A DNA stretch of 64,000 nt from Rhizobium terrae (lineage in GTDB: Bacteria > Pseudomonadota > Alphaproteobacteria > Rhizobiales > Rhizobiaceae), in contig NZ_QJKM01000007.1 of NCBI RefSeq assembly GCF_003425685.1, forward strand, positions 248,001 to 312,000, read 5' to 3'. How positions within the stretch are numbered: position 1 is the stretch's first letter; every line of letters starts with the position of its first letter. Below, one piece after another: positions 8,761 through 18,057 of the stretch. The notes below the pieces were generated by a model, which was not told the origin of the DNA, did no database searches, and was given only the letters and a program-made list of their open reading frames with translations. Both the position numbers and the translations under genes were made by a program.

Positions 8761-9387
8761 ATGTGCCAGGATCATGATGACATCCCAAACGGTGCGCCTG
8801 CGCCTGTGAAGCGCAGAGGCGCGTGGAAACGCATCCTTCGTTCGGAGGATGGCGCCGCGGCGATCGAATTCACCATCCTGGCGATACCGTATTTCCTGAT
8901 CGTCTTCGCGATCCTCGAAACGTTCATCGCCTTCACCGGCGAGCAGCTTGTGTCGAATGCCGTCGATACGATGGCGCGCCAGTTGCGGACGGGCAACATT
9001 ACCTACAATCTCGGCCGCCCCACCGATATGAACCAGACCCAGTTCCGCCGCGCCTTCTGCGACGAGGTCTCGATCATTATCCAGTGCAGCGAGCAGGAGA
9101 TCGCAACTCCGGGCAAGCTTCTCCTGGACGTGCGCAGCTTCCCGAATTTCTCGGACATTCCCCTCGATATCAAACTCAACTCGTCGTCGGATCTGGACAC
9201 GGCCTCCTTCGCCTTTACGCCGGGCGCGCAGAACACCATCAACATGCTCCGTGCCTATTATCGCTGGAGCATCATTACCGACCTGCTGCGGCCCCTCATC
9301 GCCAATATCAAGCCGGCCGGCGGTGACGATTCCAGTTACTTCCTGATCGTCGAGACAGCCGCATTCCGAAACGAGGACTTTCCGTGA
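8761..9387 (+). CDS. TadE-like pseudopilin
   Basis: This 208-residue protein has a basic N-terminus, then a prepilin-like site (DGAAAIEFTILAIPYFLIVF) at about residues 34-53 and one membrane helix, followed by a periplasmic domain. The Glu in AAIEF is the residue conserved in Flp-type pilins and TadE/TadF pseudopilins, so CpaA probably processes it. Its stop TGA overlaps the ATG of the next gene by 1 nt (TGATG), so the two are translationally coupled. TadE and TadF cannot be told apart safely here. Confidence 0.85.
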   Translation: MCQDHDDIPNGAPAPVKRRGAWKRILRSEDGAAAIEFTILAIPYFLIVFAILETFIAFTGEQLVSNAVDTMARQLRTGNITYNLGRPTDMNQTQFRRAFCDEVSIIIQCSEQEIATPGKLLLDVRSFPNFSDIPLDIKLNSSSDLDTASFAFTPGAQNTINMLRAYYRWSIITDLLRPLIANIKPAGGDDSSYFLIVETAAFRNEDFP

Positions 9388-9986
9388 TGGAAGACCACAA
9401 TCCGCAATCGAAGACGTCGTCGCGGGGTTTCCTGGCACAGCTGAGGCGGCTCGTCGCGGACCGGCGGGGCGTCGGGGCGGTGGAATTCGCGCTCATCGCG
9501 CCCATTCTTATCAGCCTCTACATCACCTCCTTCGAGATCACGATCGGCCTCAGCGTATCCACGCGGCTGACGCGTGCCACAAGCACCATCGCCGACCTGG
9601 TGACGCGGGAGACGACCGTTTCCCAGGCAACGCTTGCGACCATGAAAAATGTGGCCGACGGCATGTTCGCCCCATACAAGGTGGATGACCCGAACATCAG
9701 GATCACCGGCGTCGTGCTGGATGCCACCGGCAATCCGACGGTCGCATGGTCCTGGTCCAACAAGGGCGGTGCGCCCTATGCGGTCGGCTCGCCGGTCAAT
9801 GTTCCGGGCGGTATGCGTGTCGCCAACTCTTTCCTGATCCGTTCGGAGGTTTCGATCACGCATGAACTGCTGATGTTCATGACGGGTGCAATGCCGAGCG
9901 GAATCAAGGAGATCCACATGGGCCGCGAGTACTTCTACCGCCAGCGCATGGGAACCAGCATCCCCTGCACCAACTGCGCCACCTGA
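9387..9986 (+). CDS. Second TadE/TadF-like pseudopilin
   Basis: The 199-residue protein is coupled to the previous gene through TGATG. An upstream GTG at 9384 is also in frame. It repeats the architecture of its neighbour: charged N-terminus, prepilin-like segment RRGVGAVEFALIAPILISLY (about residues 30-50), one helix and a periplasmic domain. It ends with two cysteines (IPCTNCAT). It is a likely minor pseudopilin of the Flp system. No von Willebrand-type TadG is present in the window. Confidence 0.84.
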   Translation: MEDHNPQSKTSSRGFLAQLRRLVADRRGVGAVEFALIAPILISLYITSFEITIGLSVSTRLTRATSTIADLVTRETTVSQATLATMKNVADGMFAPYKVDDPNIRITGVVLDATGNPTVAWSWSNKGGAPYAVGSPVNVPGGMRVANSFLIRSEVSITHELLMFMTGAMPSGIKEIHMGREYFYRQRMGTSIPCTNCAT

Positions 9987-10093
9987 CCGCAGACTGCCAA
10001 TCCCTTTGCCAAGTCGCGCCCGCGACTATATGAATCGCGATTCCCTGCCGGCGACGGACGCCGGCTGAATCCGTTTGAATTACCGGGTGACCG

Positions 10094-11314
10094 ATGGCAC
10101 GTGCCTTTCTGTTCGTTCTCGATTCCTTCGGCGTTGGCGGCGCCGCCGATGCCGACGAATATGGCGATCTCGGTTCCAATACCCTCGGCCATATCGCGGA
10201 GTTCTGCGCGGCCGGCATCGGAGACCGCGCCGGCTTGAGGGAAGGCCCATTGCATCTGCCGAACATGTCGTCTCTCGGCCTCCTCGAAATCGCCAGGCTT
10301 GCCACCGGCGATTATCCGGCCGGAATGCCGATGCCCGAGCGGATCTTCGGCCTTCACGGGGCGGCGAACGAGGTCTCGCGGGGCAAGGATACGCCGTCCG
10401 GCCATTGGGAGATCGCCGGTACGCCGGTCATGTTCGATTGGGGCTATTTTCCGGGCGAAGGCGAGGCTTTCCCGCCTGAACTCGTCGAAGCGATCTGCCG
10501 GGAAGGCGATATTCCGGGCATCCTCGGCAATTGCCATGCATCGGGAACGGAGATCATCGCCCGGTTTGGAGAAGAACATATCCGCAGCGGGAAGCCGATC
10601 TGCTACACGTCGAGCGACTCGGTTTTCCAGATTGCCGCGCACGAAACCCATTTCGGCCTCGACCGGCTCATCACCCTCTGTCAGGTCGTGCGCAGCCTGC
10701 TCGATCCGCTGAATATCGGCCGAGTCATCGCCCGTCCTTTCGTGGGCGAAACCGCCGAGACTTTCGTGCGCACCGGTAACCGCCGCGACTTTTCGGTACT
10801 GCCGCCGGAGCCGACGCTTCTCGATCGGTTGATCCGGGGCGGCCGGTCGGTGCATGCGGTCGGTAAGATCGGCGACATCTTCGCCCATCAGGGCGTCTCC
10901 CGCGTCATCAAGGCAAATGGTAACGCAGCCTTGATGGATGCGACGCTCGCTGCCATGGACGAGGCGGCGGTCGGTGATTTGGTTTTCACGAATTTCGTCG
11001 ATTTCGACCAGCTTTACGGCCATCGCCGCGACGTGCCGGGTTATGCCGCAGCACTCGAGGCTTTCGATCTCATGCTGCCGGACATCCATCGGCGGCTGCA
11101 GCCCGGCGATCTCGTCATCCTCACGGCCGACCACGGCTGCGATCCCACGTGGCGCGGTACGGACCATACCCGCGAACGTGTGCCGATCATGGCGTTCGGG
11201 CCGGGAATCCGCTCCCGCTCGATCGGCATTCGGCCGACCTATGCCGATATTGCCGAAACCATCGCCGCGCATCTTTCCATTGCCCCCGGCCAGCATGGGT
11301 GGAGTTTCCTTTGA
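10094..11314 (+). CDS. deoB: Phosphopentomutase DeoB
   Basis: DeoB interconverts (deoxy)ribose 1-phosphate and 5-phosphate, linking nucleoside phosphorolysis to deoC and the pentose phosphate pathway. The 406-residue protein shows alkaline-phosphatase-superfamily metal sites: [10 protein letters not shown] with Asp10, the phosphorylated-Thr region [13 protein letters not shown] near residue 97, [11 protein letters not shown], and C-terminal [18 protein letters not shown]. Length fits the E. coli enzyme. The start has only a weak ribosome binding site. Its TGA overlaps the TTG start of add. Confidence 0.97.
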   Translation: MARAFLFVLDSFGVGGAADADEYGDLGSNTLGHIAEFCAAGIGDRAGLREGPLHLPNMSSLGLLEIARLATGDYPAGMPMPERIFGLHGAANEVSRGKDTPSGHWEIAGTPVMFDWGYFPGEGEAFPPELVEAICREGDIPGILGNCHASGTEIIARFGEEHIRSGKPICYTSSDSVFQIAAHETHFGLDRLITLCQVVRSLLDPLNIGRVIARPFVGETAETFVRTGNRRDFSVLPPEPTLLDRLIRGGRSVHAVGKIGDIFAHQGVSRVIKANGNAALMDATLAAMDEAAVGDLVFTNFVDFDQLYGHRRDVPGYAAALEAFDLMLPDIHRRLQPGDLVILTADHGCDPTWRGTDHTRERVPIMAFGPGIRSRSIGIRPTYADIAETIAAHLSIAPGQHGWSFL

Positions 11315-12300
11315 CCGGATTTTCGAACACGGCGCATCTTCTGAAGGCGGAAATCCACTGCCATCTCGAAGGTGCCGCACCGCCGTCGCTCACCGAGGCG
11401 CAGGCCGAAAAATATAATGTCGACATCCGCCACATCCTGCGGGACGGCGCCTATGTCTGGTCCGATTTTGCGGAATTCCTGGTCTGCTACGATGCGGTTG
11501 CGGCACTGTTCAGGACGGCGGAAGATTATGCGTTGCTGACCGAAACCTATCTCCTGGAACTCGCCGCCGTCGATACGATCTACAGCGAGATCATCGTTTC
11601 GCCCGATCACGGCGACCGGATAGGTCTCGGCGCTGACGCCTACATTGCCGGCGTCTGCGACGGCATCCATGCCGCGCGGGAAAAGACCGGTATCGAGGCG
11701 CGCATCATCGTCACCGGCGAACGTCATTTCGGCCCTGATCGTGTGGTTTCCGCCGCCGAATATGCCGCGCGGGCCAAAAATCCGCTGGTGACCGGTTTCA
11801 ACATGGCCGGCGAGGAACGGATGGGCCGCGTCGCCGACTATGTCCGTGCCTTCGATATCGCCCGTGATGCCGGCCTCGGCCTCACCGTTCACGCCGGCGA
11901 GGTCTGCGGCGCCTTCAGCGTTGCCGACGCGCTCGACCTCGTCAAACCGTCGCGGATAGGCCACGGCGTGCGGGCAATCGAGGATATGGCGCTCGTGGAA
12001 CGGCTCGTCGAACTCGGCACAGTGCTCGAAGTCTGCCCCGGCTCGAACATCGCGCTCAAGGTCTTTCCCGATTTCGACAGCCACCCGCTGAGGCGGCTGA
12101 AGGCCGCCGGCGTGCGCGTCTGCATCAATTCCGACGACCCGCCCTTCTTCCACACCTCGCTGGCGCGCGAATACGAGATCGCCTCACAGGACATGAATAT
12201 GGCGGACGCGGAGATCAATGCGATGACCCGCACGGCGCTGGAGGCCGCCTTCGTAGACGAGGACACGCGGGCGAAACTGCTTGCGAGGCTTGACGCGTGA
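11311..12300 (+). CDS. add: Adenosine deaminase
   Basis: The enzyme deaminates (deoxy)adenosine to (deoxy)inosine, the substrate of PunA. I choose TTG 11311 (translated [20 protein letters not shown]): GGAG lies at 11301-11304, and the start overlaps the deoB stop, suggesting coupling. Longer starts run into deoB. The 329 residues carry zinc ligands in IHCHLEG (His16, His18), [14 protein letters not shown] and the NSDDPPFF motif. Length is normal. It belongs to the salvage set with deoB and upp. Confidence 0.95.
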   Translation: MTGFSNTAHLLKAEIHCHLEGAAPPSLTEAQAEKYNVDIRHILRDGAYVWSDFAEFLVCYDAVAALFRTAEDYALLTETYLLELAAVDTIYSEIIVSPDHGDRIGLGADAYIAGVCDGIHAAREKTGIEARIIVTGERHFGPDRVVSAAEYAARAKNPLVTGFNMAGEERMGRVADYVRAFDIARDAGLGLTVHAGEVCGAFSVADALDLVKPSRIGHGVRAIEDMALVERLVELGTVLEVCPGSNIALKVFPDFDSHPLRRLKAAGVRVCINSDDPPFFHTSLAREYEIASQDMNMADAEINAMTRTALEAAFVDEDTRAKLLARLDA

Positions 12301-12411
12301 GATCGAAGCGCAAGATCGGCGAATGAACCGGGCAAAGCCTGCCTGACGGCTTGCGGACCATGCCTTTTTCGCGGCAAGAGAGAAGGCAGCCAAACAATCA
12401 AGGGGAAGCTC

Positions 12412-13041
12412 ATGGACGGCGTCACTGTCATCGATCACCCGCTGGTGCAGCACAAGCTGACCATCATGCGCAAGAAGGAAACCTCGACGGCGGGTTTCCG
12501 GCGTCTGCTCCGCGAAATCTCGATGTTGCTCTGCTACGAAGTGACCCGCGATCTCGAACTCACCATGGAAACGATCGAGACGCCGCTTACCGAAATGCAG
12601 GCGCCGATCGTCGAGGGCAAGAAGCTGGTTTTTGCCTCGATCCTGCGCGCCGGCAACGGGCTGCTTGAAGGCATGCTCGAACTTGTGCCGTCCGCCCGCG
12701 TCTCGCATATCGGCGTCTATCGCGACCACGAGACCCTGCAGCCGGTGGAATATTACTTCAAGGCGCCGGACGATATCGCCGAACGCCTGATCATCGTCGT
12801 CGACCCGATGCTGGCGACGGGCAATTCGTCCATCGCGGCCGTCGACAAGCTGAAGGAGCGCGGCGCCCACAATATCCGCTTCCTCTGCCTGCTTGCCGCA
12901 CCCGAAGGCATCAGGAACTTCCAGGGTGCCCATCCGGACGTGAGGATCTATACCGCCTCGATTGATAGCCATCTGAACGAAAAGGGCTATATCGTGCCGG
13001 GTCTCGGCGATGCGGGCGACCGCATGTACGGCACGAAATAA
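12412..13041 (+). CDS. upp: Uracil phosphoribosyltransferase
   Basis: Upp makes UMP from uracil and PRPP, salvaging the uracil released when uridine is cleaved. ATG 12412 has GGGGAAG upstream. The 209 residues include the PRPP-binding motif [18 protein letters not shown] near residue 127, [14 protein letters not shown], and the C-terminal uracil site [18 protein letters not shown] strong terminator follows. Confidence 0.97.
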   Translation: MDGVTVIDHPLVQHKLTIMRKKETSTAGFRRLLREISMLLCYEVTRDLELTMETIETPLTEMQAPIVEGKKLVFASILRAGNGLLEGMLELVPSARVSHIGVYRDHETLQPVEYYFKAPDDIAERLIIVVDPMLATGNSSIAAVDKLKERGAHNIRFLCLLAAPEGIRNFQGAHPDVRIYTASIDSHLNEKGYIVPGLGDAGDRMYGTK

Positions 13042-13080
13042 GTTTTCTAGAAGTTTCTTAACCGCAATTGCGAATAGGCC

Positions 13081-13110
13081 GGCCTGCAGAGACGTCTGCA
13101 GGCCGTTTTC
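13081..13110 (+). terminator. Rho-independent terminator after upp
   Basis: A perfect 10-bp stem (GGCCTGCAGA/TCTGCAGGCC) with the 4-nt loop GACG is followed by GTTTTC. It lies 40 nt after the upp stop. Confidence 0.85.
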
Positions 13111-13163
13111 TTACGAATTTCGGGCTAAGCAGAGGGCAACCCGGTTCATGCCGAGAGGACGTC

Positions 13164-13679
13164 ATGCTCCTGCGCACTATCATTTTCGCAGCCATCGCGG
13201 CATTGCTCGCCACGCAGATCCCGGCGATGATACAGCGCGTGGATCATCCGCCCGAAGCGCCCGTGAAGGCAGACGAGGCCACAAAGCCCGAGCCCGCCTC
13301 CGCCGCACCGGGCACCGTCGTGCTCGAAGCGGACGGCCGCGGCCATTTCCAGGCGACGTTCCGCATCAACGGCAAATCCGTGGACGGCCTGGTCGATACC
13401 GGCGCCTCGCTGGTGGCGATCAACGAAAGCACGGCGCGCAAGCTCGGCTTTGGCGCCAACAGCCTGGATTTTCGCTATACCGTCAACACCGCCAATGGCG
13501 GGACGGAAGCCGCGCATGTCGAACTCGACCGCATCGAGATAGGCGGCGTGCGGGTGAAGGATGTCGATGCCTTCGTGCTGCGTGACAAGGCACTGTCCGG
13601 CACGCTGGTGGGCATGAGTTTCCTGAAGAAGCTGAAATCCTTTCAGGTGGAAGGCGGCAGGCTCAGGTTGACCCATTGA
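13164..13679 (+). CDS. Membrane-anchored retropepsin-like aspartic protease
   Basis: The 171-residue protein starts at ATG 13164 (GAGAGGA upstream) with a membrane anchor (about residues 3-23). A Pro/Ala/Lys-rich linker and a single-chain clan AA retropepsin-type domain follow. The active-site motif is VDTGASLVAI, with Asp78-Thr79-Gly80. A flap region (YTVNTANGGTEAAHVELD) and the closing LVGMSFLKKLKSFQVEGGRL match the bacterial TIGR02281-type family, which is thought to work as a dimer in the periplasm. Its substrate is unknown. It is convergent with deoA: its stop at 13679 abuts the deoA stop at 13680. Confidence 0.88.
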   Translation: MLLRTIIFAAIAALLATQIPAMIQRVDHPPEAPVKADEATKPEPASAAPGTVVLEADGRGHFQATFRINGKSVDGLVDTGASLVAINESTARKLGFGANSLDFRYTVNTANGGTEAAHVELDRIEIGGVRVKDVDAFVLRDKALSGTLVGMSFLKKLKSFQVEGGRLRLTH

Positions 13680-14990
13680 TCAGCCGATCCGCCTGAGGAT
13701 GACCGGCGCCGGTGAAGGCGGCGCCTCCGCGATCGTGTAGGCACGTTCGATTTCCGCCGCCACGCGCTCCGCGCCTTCGCGGTCGGCCGCATGGACAATG
13801 GCGATCGGCTCGCCTTCTTCCACTCTGGTGCCGAGCGGCAGCAATCCACCGATACCGACCCGATGGTCGATCGTGTCCGCCGCCCGTTTGCGTCCGCCGC
13901 CGAGTTCCACGACGGCAAGGCCGACCGAACGGGCGTCGCAGGCCGCAAGATAACCGCCGCGGGGCGAGGGCACCCGCAACCGCACCGGCGCCTGCTGCAG
14001 GTAGGCATCCGGCTTCTCGCAGAAATCCGCTGGCCCGCCCAGCGCATGCACCATGCGTGCGAAATGCTCCATCGCCTCGCCGGAGGTAAGCGCCAGCTGC
14101 GCCTTCTCCCCGGCCTCGGGAAGACTGCCCGCGACGCCCGCCTGGACGAGCATTTCGGCAGCTTCCGCGAGAACCACGGTTTCCAGCCGCGTGCCGGCTT
14201 TCAGTCCGGCGAGAAAATCGAGACAGTTGATGATTTCCAGCGCATTGCCGGCCGCATCGGCCAGAGGCTCGTTCATGTCGGTCAGCAGTGCCGCGGTCCT
14301 GAGGCCGGCGCCATTTGCCACTTCGACCAGCGAGCGGGCCAGCGTTTCGGCCTCATCGAGGTTTGCCATGAAGGCTCCGTTGCCGACCTTGACGTCGAGA
14401 ACCAGACTGCCCAACCCGGCGGCCAGCTTCTTCGAAAGGATCGATGCGGTGATCAACGGCACGGATTCCACCGTCGCGGTCACATCGCGTATCGCATAGA
14501 GACGACGGTCCGCCGGTGCCAGATCGCCCGTCTGCCCGATAATGGCACAGCCGACCTCCCCGACCACCTTGCTAAACAGTGTCTCGTTCGGGAACACGTC
14601 GTATCCTGGAATGGACTGCAGCTTGTCGAGCGTGCCGCCGGTATGGCCGAGGCCGCGGCCGGAAATCATCGGAACCGCAAGCCCGCAAGCCGCGACGATC
14701 GGTGCCAGCATCAGCGAGACGTTGTCGCCCACGCCGCCGGTCGAATGCTTGTCCGCCACCGGCCGCTCAAGCTTGTCCCATTTCAGGACTGTCCCGGAAT
14801 CGCGCATGGCAAGGGTCAGCGCGACCGTCTCATCGCGGGACATGCCCCGAAAGAAGACGGCCATGGCAAAGGCGGCCGCCTGTCCCTCGGTGATCTCCTC
14901 TCTGGTAAGCGCGCCGATGAAGGCGGCGATTTCCTCAGGGGCGAGCGCCTGTCCGTCGCGCTTGCGGCGGATGATCTCCTGCGGGATCAT
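13680..14990 (-). CDS. deoA: Thymidine phosphorylase DeoA
   Basis: DeoA splits thymidine or deoxyuridine into base and deoxyribose 1-phosphate. The 436 residues from ATG 14990 match the E. coli length. They contain the phosphate/nucleoside site VADKHSTGGVGDNVSL (Lys81, Ser83), GRGLGHTGGTLDKLQSIPGY and the conserved VLDVKVGNGAFM. The start lies 4 nt after the deoC stop, so it is co-transcribed with deoC. A much longer upstream open frame overlaps deoC in another frame and is rejected. Confidence 0.97.
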   Translation of the reverse strand: MIPQEIIRRKRDGQALAPEEIAAFIGALTREEITEGQAAAFAMAVFFRGMSRDETVALTLAMRDSGTVLKWDKLERPVADKHSTGGVGDNVSLMLAPIVAACGLAVPMISGRGLGHTGGTLDKLQSIPGYDVFPNETLFSKVVGEVGCAIIGQTGDLAPADRRLYAIRDVTATVESVPLITASILSKKLAAGLGSLVLDVKVGNGAFMANLDEAETLARSLVEVANGAGLRTAALLTDMNEPLADAAGNALEIINCLDFLAGLKAGTRLETVVLAEAAEMLVQAGVAGSLPEAGEKAQLALTSGEAMEHFARMVHALGGPADFCEKPDAYLQQAPVRLRVPSPRGGYLAACDARSVGLAVVELGGGRKRAADTIDHRVGIGGLLPLGTRVEEGEPIAIVHAADREGAERVAAEIERAYTIAEAPPSPAPVILRRIG

Positions 14991-14994
14991 CAGG

Positions 14995-15765
14995 TCAATA
15001 GCCGCCCGAAGCGCGCGCCACCATGCTGCCGCCCAGGACGCCGAGAATATCGTCCAGCAGACCGGAAGCCCCGAAGCGGAAGGTGGACGGCATGATCCAG
15101 TTCGGCCCCATGATCGTCTCCGCGAGCCTGAGATAAAGATCGGCATCCGAGACGGTTCCGATACCGCCGGCCGGCTTGAAGCCGACACGCTTCTTCGAAT
15201 CGCGGATCGCCTGCAGCATGATATCGGCGGCTTCGAGCGTCGCATTGACCGCAACCTTGCCGGTCGAGGTCTTGATGAAATCGGCACCGGCGGCAATCGC
15301 CAGTTCCGATGCCCTGCGGATCACCGCGCTGTCTTTCAGCTCGCCGGTTTCGAGGATCACCTTGAGGCAGGCGCCCCGGCAGGCGGCGCGCACGGCTTCG
15401 ACCATCTCGGTCACCGATGCCTCGTCGCCGGTCAGAAGCTTGCGATAGGGGATGACCATGTCGATCTCGTTCGCACCGTCTTCGACCGCCTGCCTCGTTT
15501 CCTCGACGACGGCCGCGACGGGCAGATCCCCGGAGGGAAAATTTACGACCGTGGCGATACGCACGGCATGGTCTGCACCGAGAATCTGCCGGGCATGGGC
15601 GACGAAGCGCGGCCAGATGCAGATCGCGGCCGTGTGGCCATAGGGCGTCTGGGCACGCAGGCACAGTTTCTCGATCGCCGCATTGTCGCAGTCGTCGCGA
15701 AGATTCGTCAGGTCCAGAAGCGAGAGCGCGAAAGCTGCCGCTTCGCGTGGGCTCAGGAGTTCCAT
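14995..15765 (-). CDS. deoC: Deoxyribose-phosphate aldolase DeoC
   Basis: DeoC cleaves deoxyribose 5-phosphate into glyceraldehyde 3-phosphate and acetaldehyde. ATG 15765 (MELLSPREAAAFALSLLDLT) is chosen because GGGGAGG lies 8 nt upstream; an in-frame TTG at 15813 lies inside a palindrome. The 256 residues include the Schiff-base region ADFIKTSTGKVAVNA (Lys165) and GFKPAGGIGT (Lys197), and resemble the long E. coli-type enzyme. The 137-nt gap to punA carries a likely operator, so deoCA may have its own promoter. Confidence 0.96.
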   Translation of the reverse strand: MELLSPREAAAFALSLLDLTNLRDDCDNAAIEKLCLRAQTPYGHTAAICIWPRFVAHARQILGADHAVRIATVVNFPSGDLPVAAVVEETRQAVEDGANEIDMVIPYRKLLTGDEASVTEMVEAVRAACRGACLKVILETGELKDSAVIRRASELAIAAGADFIKTSTGKVAVNATLEAADIMLQAIRDSKKRVGFKPAGGIGTVSDADLYLRLAETIMGPNWIMPSTFRFGASGLLDDILGVLGGSMVARASGGY

Positions 15766-15804
15766 GTCGATTGCCTCCCCAGGCTTGATCGGAAGGCTAT
15801 ATTT

Positions 15805-15818
15805 ATCGTTCAAACGAT
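15805..15818. promoter_or_regulatory. Palindromic operator candidate upstream of deoC
   Basis: ATCGTT and AACGAT form a perfect 6-bp inverted repeat with a 2-nt spacer, 40 nt upstream of the deoC start. On the minus strand an AT-rich -10-like segment (GATAAATATAGCC) follows immediately. The layout fits a repressor site over a deoCA promoter (DeoR-, LacI- or GntR-type). The regulator is not in the window. Confidence 0.5.
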
Positions 15819-15902
15819 TAGATGCAACCCGCGCTATGCGCGCAGACCGTCACACGCGGCATATCCGACTGAAATCTTTCGTGTAACGGCGCCAAGATTC
15901 TT

Positions 15903-16691
15903 TCAGGCCAGCATCTCCTTGAGGATTGCGGCAAGCCGCTGGCCGCCGATCGGCGCCATGTCCTTGGTTTCCTGATGGCTGAGCTCGCCGCCCGTCATGC
16001 CCGCCCCGAAATTGGTGATCACGGAAGCCGCCGCGACCTTCAGCCCGAAATAACGGGCAAGGATGACTTCCGGCACGGTCGACATGCCGACTGCGTCGGC
16101 ACCCAGGATGCGCGCCATGCGGATCTCCGCCGGTGTTTCGAAGCTCGGGCCGGAAAACCACATGTAGACGCCGGAAAAGAGTGGAATGCCGGCGCGGATC
16201 GCGGCATTGCGCATGTCGAGCGCAAGGGCTGTGTCATAGGCGCTGGTCATGCCGACGAAGCGGCGGTCGCCGCGTTCCCCGATCAGCGGGTTCATGCCGG
16301 AATAGTTGATGTGATCGGTGATCTGCATCACTGAACCGGGCGGCATGTCTTCCCGGAGCGAGCCGGCGGAGTTGGTGAGGATCAGCGTCTGCACGCCGAG
16401 GCCGCGCATCACCTCGATCGGCATGCGCATCGCCTTGGCGTCGCCATGCTCGTAATAATGCGCCCGGCCGGACAACATGATGATCGGCTCTTCGCCGAGA
16501 TAACCGGCGACCAGCTCGCCCGCATGGCCAGTTACGCCGCTGACGGGAAAACCGTCCAGCGATGTGTAGGGGATGCGGATCTGATCCCGCACGTCATCGA
16601 CCAGCGAACCGAGGCCGGAACCGAGCACGATCGCGTGGCGCGGCACGAGGCCGTCCAGCCGGTCGACGAGAAGATCGATGACCTCTTTCAT
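15903..16691 (-). CDS. punA: Purine nucleoside phosphorylase
   Basis: PunA phosphorolyses inosine and guanosine nucleosides to free base and (deoxy)ribose 1-phosphate. ATG 16691 overlaps the cdd stop (ATGA). The 262 residues have the phosphate-binding motif IVLGSGLGSL (about 21-30), LSGRAHYYEHGD, LTNSAGSL and VYMWFSGPSFETPAEI, typical of the trimeric class. A longer open frame into cdd is not plausible. It stands with cdd and the nucleoside ABC transporter genes. Confidence 0.96.
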   Translation of the reverse strand: MKEVIDLLVDRLDGLVPRHAIVLGSGLGSLVDDVRDQIRIPYTSLDGFPVSGVTGHAGELVAGYLGEEPIIMLSGRAHYYEHGDAKAMRMPIEVMRGLGVQTLILTNSAGSLREDMPPGSVMQITDHINYSGMNPLIGERGDRRFVGMTSAYDTALALDMRNAAIRAGIPLFSGVYMWFSGPSFETPAEIRMARILGADAVGMSTVPEVILARYFGLKVAAASVITNFGAGMTGGELSHQETKDMAPIGGQRLAAILKEMLA

Positions 16692-17080
16692 CCGATCACA
16701 TCCGTTTCGAATGCATAGGGCAGCAATTCCGCCATGGTGACGGTCTTTTTCACGCCGCCGTCGTCGCAGAGATAAATGCGCGTGTCGGCCGAGGCGAATT
16801 CCGAAATCTTCTGCCGGCAACCGCCGCAAGGGGTACAGAGCGGCAGCTTTTCTGCGATCACCGCGAGTTCGACGATCTTCTTTCCGCCACCCATGATCAT
16901 CGCACTGATCGCCGTCGGTTCGGCGCACCAGCCTTGCGGAAAGGAGATGTTCTCGATATTGGCGCCGAGATAAACCTTGCCGTCATCGGCACGGAGCGCC
17001 ACGCCCACCGGGAATTTCGAATAGGGCGCGTGGGCTTTTTTCATGGCCTCGCAGGCGGCTTCGAAAAGCGCGTGGGACAT
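16688..17080 (-). CDS. cdd: Cytidine deaminase
   Basis: Cdd converts (deoxy)cytidine to (deoxy)uridine. The 130-residue protein is of the small tetrameric class. Its zinc site consists of Cys52 and Glu54 in WCAEPTAI and Cys85/Cys88 in CTPCGGCRQ. The substrate motif NIENISFPQG is present. It begins 3 nt after the stop of the upstream permease gene and overlaps punA by 4 nt, so uptake and first-step catabolism are in one transcript. Confidence 0.97.
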   Translation of the reverse strand: MSHALFEAACEAMKKAHAPYSKFPVGVALRADDGKVYLGANIENISFPQGWCAEPTAISAMIMGGGKKIVELAVIAEKLPLCTPCGGCRQKISEFASADTRIYLCDDGGVKKTVTMAELLPYAFETDVIG

Positions 17081-17083
17081 GTC

Positions 17084-18052
17084 TCAACGTTCCTTCGTAT
17101 AGGGCACGCCGCCGGCCTTCGGCGGACGGGCGATACCGATGAAGCCGGCCAGAAGCACGCATGTGAGGATATAGGGCAACGCCTGGAAGATCTGCACCGG
17201 CACTTCGCCGATCAGCGGCAGGGCCTTGCCCTGCATGAAGTTCGCGAAGGCGTCCAGGAAACCGAACAGCAGGCAGGCGAGCATGACCGGCACGGGCTTC
17301 CATTTGGCGAAGATCAGCGCCGCGAGCGCGATATACCCCTTGCCGGCCGACATGTTGTTGATGAAGGCGGCGGATTGCGCGATAGACAGATAGGTGCCGG
17401 CGAAACCCGCCAGGAAGCCGGTGACGATCAGCGCCCGGTACCGCAGCCAGGTAACCGAGATGCCGGCCGTGTCCACCGCGCCCGGATTTTCGCCGACGGC
17501 GCGCAGCCGCAGCCCGAAGCGGGTGCGATAAAGCACCCACCAGGAGATCGGCACCATCAGGAAGGCGAGATAGGTGAGGATGTTGTTGCCGGAAATGACA
17601 TTCGCATAGAAGGGGCCGATGATCGGCACCTCGCGCATCATCTCGGCACCGGGCAGCGTGATGCCGGAGAACCTGCCGGAGGCCGGCACCTGTCCCGTGC
17701 GGCCGCCCTGGCCGAACCAGGCCTGGCCGAGCACGATCGTCAGGCCCGCCGCCACGAAATTCAGGGCCACGCCGGAGACGATCTGGTTGCCGCGATTGGT
17801 GATCGAGGCAAAGCCGTGCACCAGCGAAAAGACGATGGCTATGCCAATGCCCGCGCCAAGCCCGGCCCAGGCATTGCCCGTCGCATAGGCGACGCAGGCC
17901 GAGGCGAAGGCCGAGGCCAGCATCTTGCCTTCAAGACCGATATCGAAAATGCCGGCTCGTTCCGAGAAGAGGCCGGCAAGCGCGGTGAACAGCAGCGGAA
18001 TGGACAGGCGAACCGCGGAGCCGAGAATGCTGATGAAGATGTCGAAATCCAT
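17084..18052 (-). CDS. Nucleoside-type ABC transporter permease (second)
   Basis: The 322-residue inner-membrane protein has about 8-9 hydrophobic helices and belongs to the branched-chain-permease-like family found in BMP/NupNOPQ nucleoside transporters. Recognisable parts are LFTALAGLFSERAGIFDIGL and RAVGENPGAVDTAGI. It lies 5 nt after the other permease gene. The neighbouring cdd, punA and deo genes support nucleosides as the substrate; specificity is inferred from context. Confidence 0.92.
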   Translation of the reverse strand: MDFDIFISILGSAVRLSIPLLFTALAGLFSERAGIFDIGLEGKMLASAFASACVAYATGNAWAGLGAGIGIAIVFSLVHGFASITNRGNQIVSGVALNFVAAGLTIVLGQAWFGQGGRTGQVPASGRFSGITLPGAEMMREVPIIGPFYANVISGNNILTYLAFLMVPISWWVLYRTRFGLRLRAVGENPGAVDTAGISVTWLRYRALIVTGFLAGFAGTYLSIAQSAAFINNMSAGKGYIALAALIFAKWKPVPVMLACLLFGFLDAFANFMQGKALPLIGEVPVQIFQALPYILTCVLLAGFIGIARPPKAGGVPYTKER

Positions 18053-18057
18053 GAGCG

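Noticed and set aside
13680..15296. 538-codon frame covering deoA and part of deoC
   Set aside because: The first 100 codons overlap deoC out of frame. The deoA family start is at 14990, 4 nt after the deoC stop.
15766..15813. Longer deoC reading frame starting at TTG 15813
   Set aside because: The strong ribosome binding site GGGGAGG precedes ATG 15765, and TTG 15813 lies inside the operator-like palindrome.
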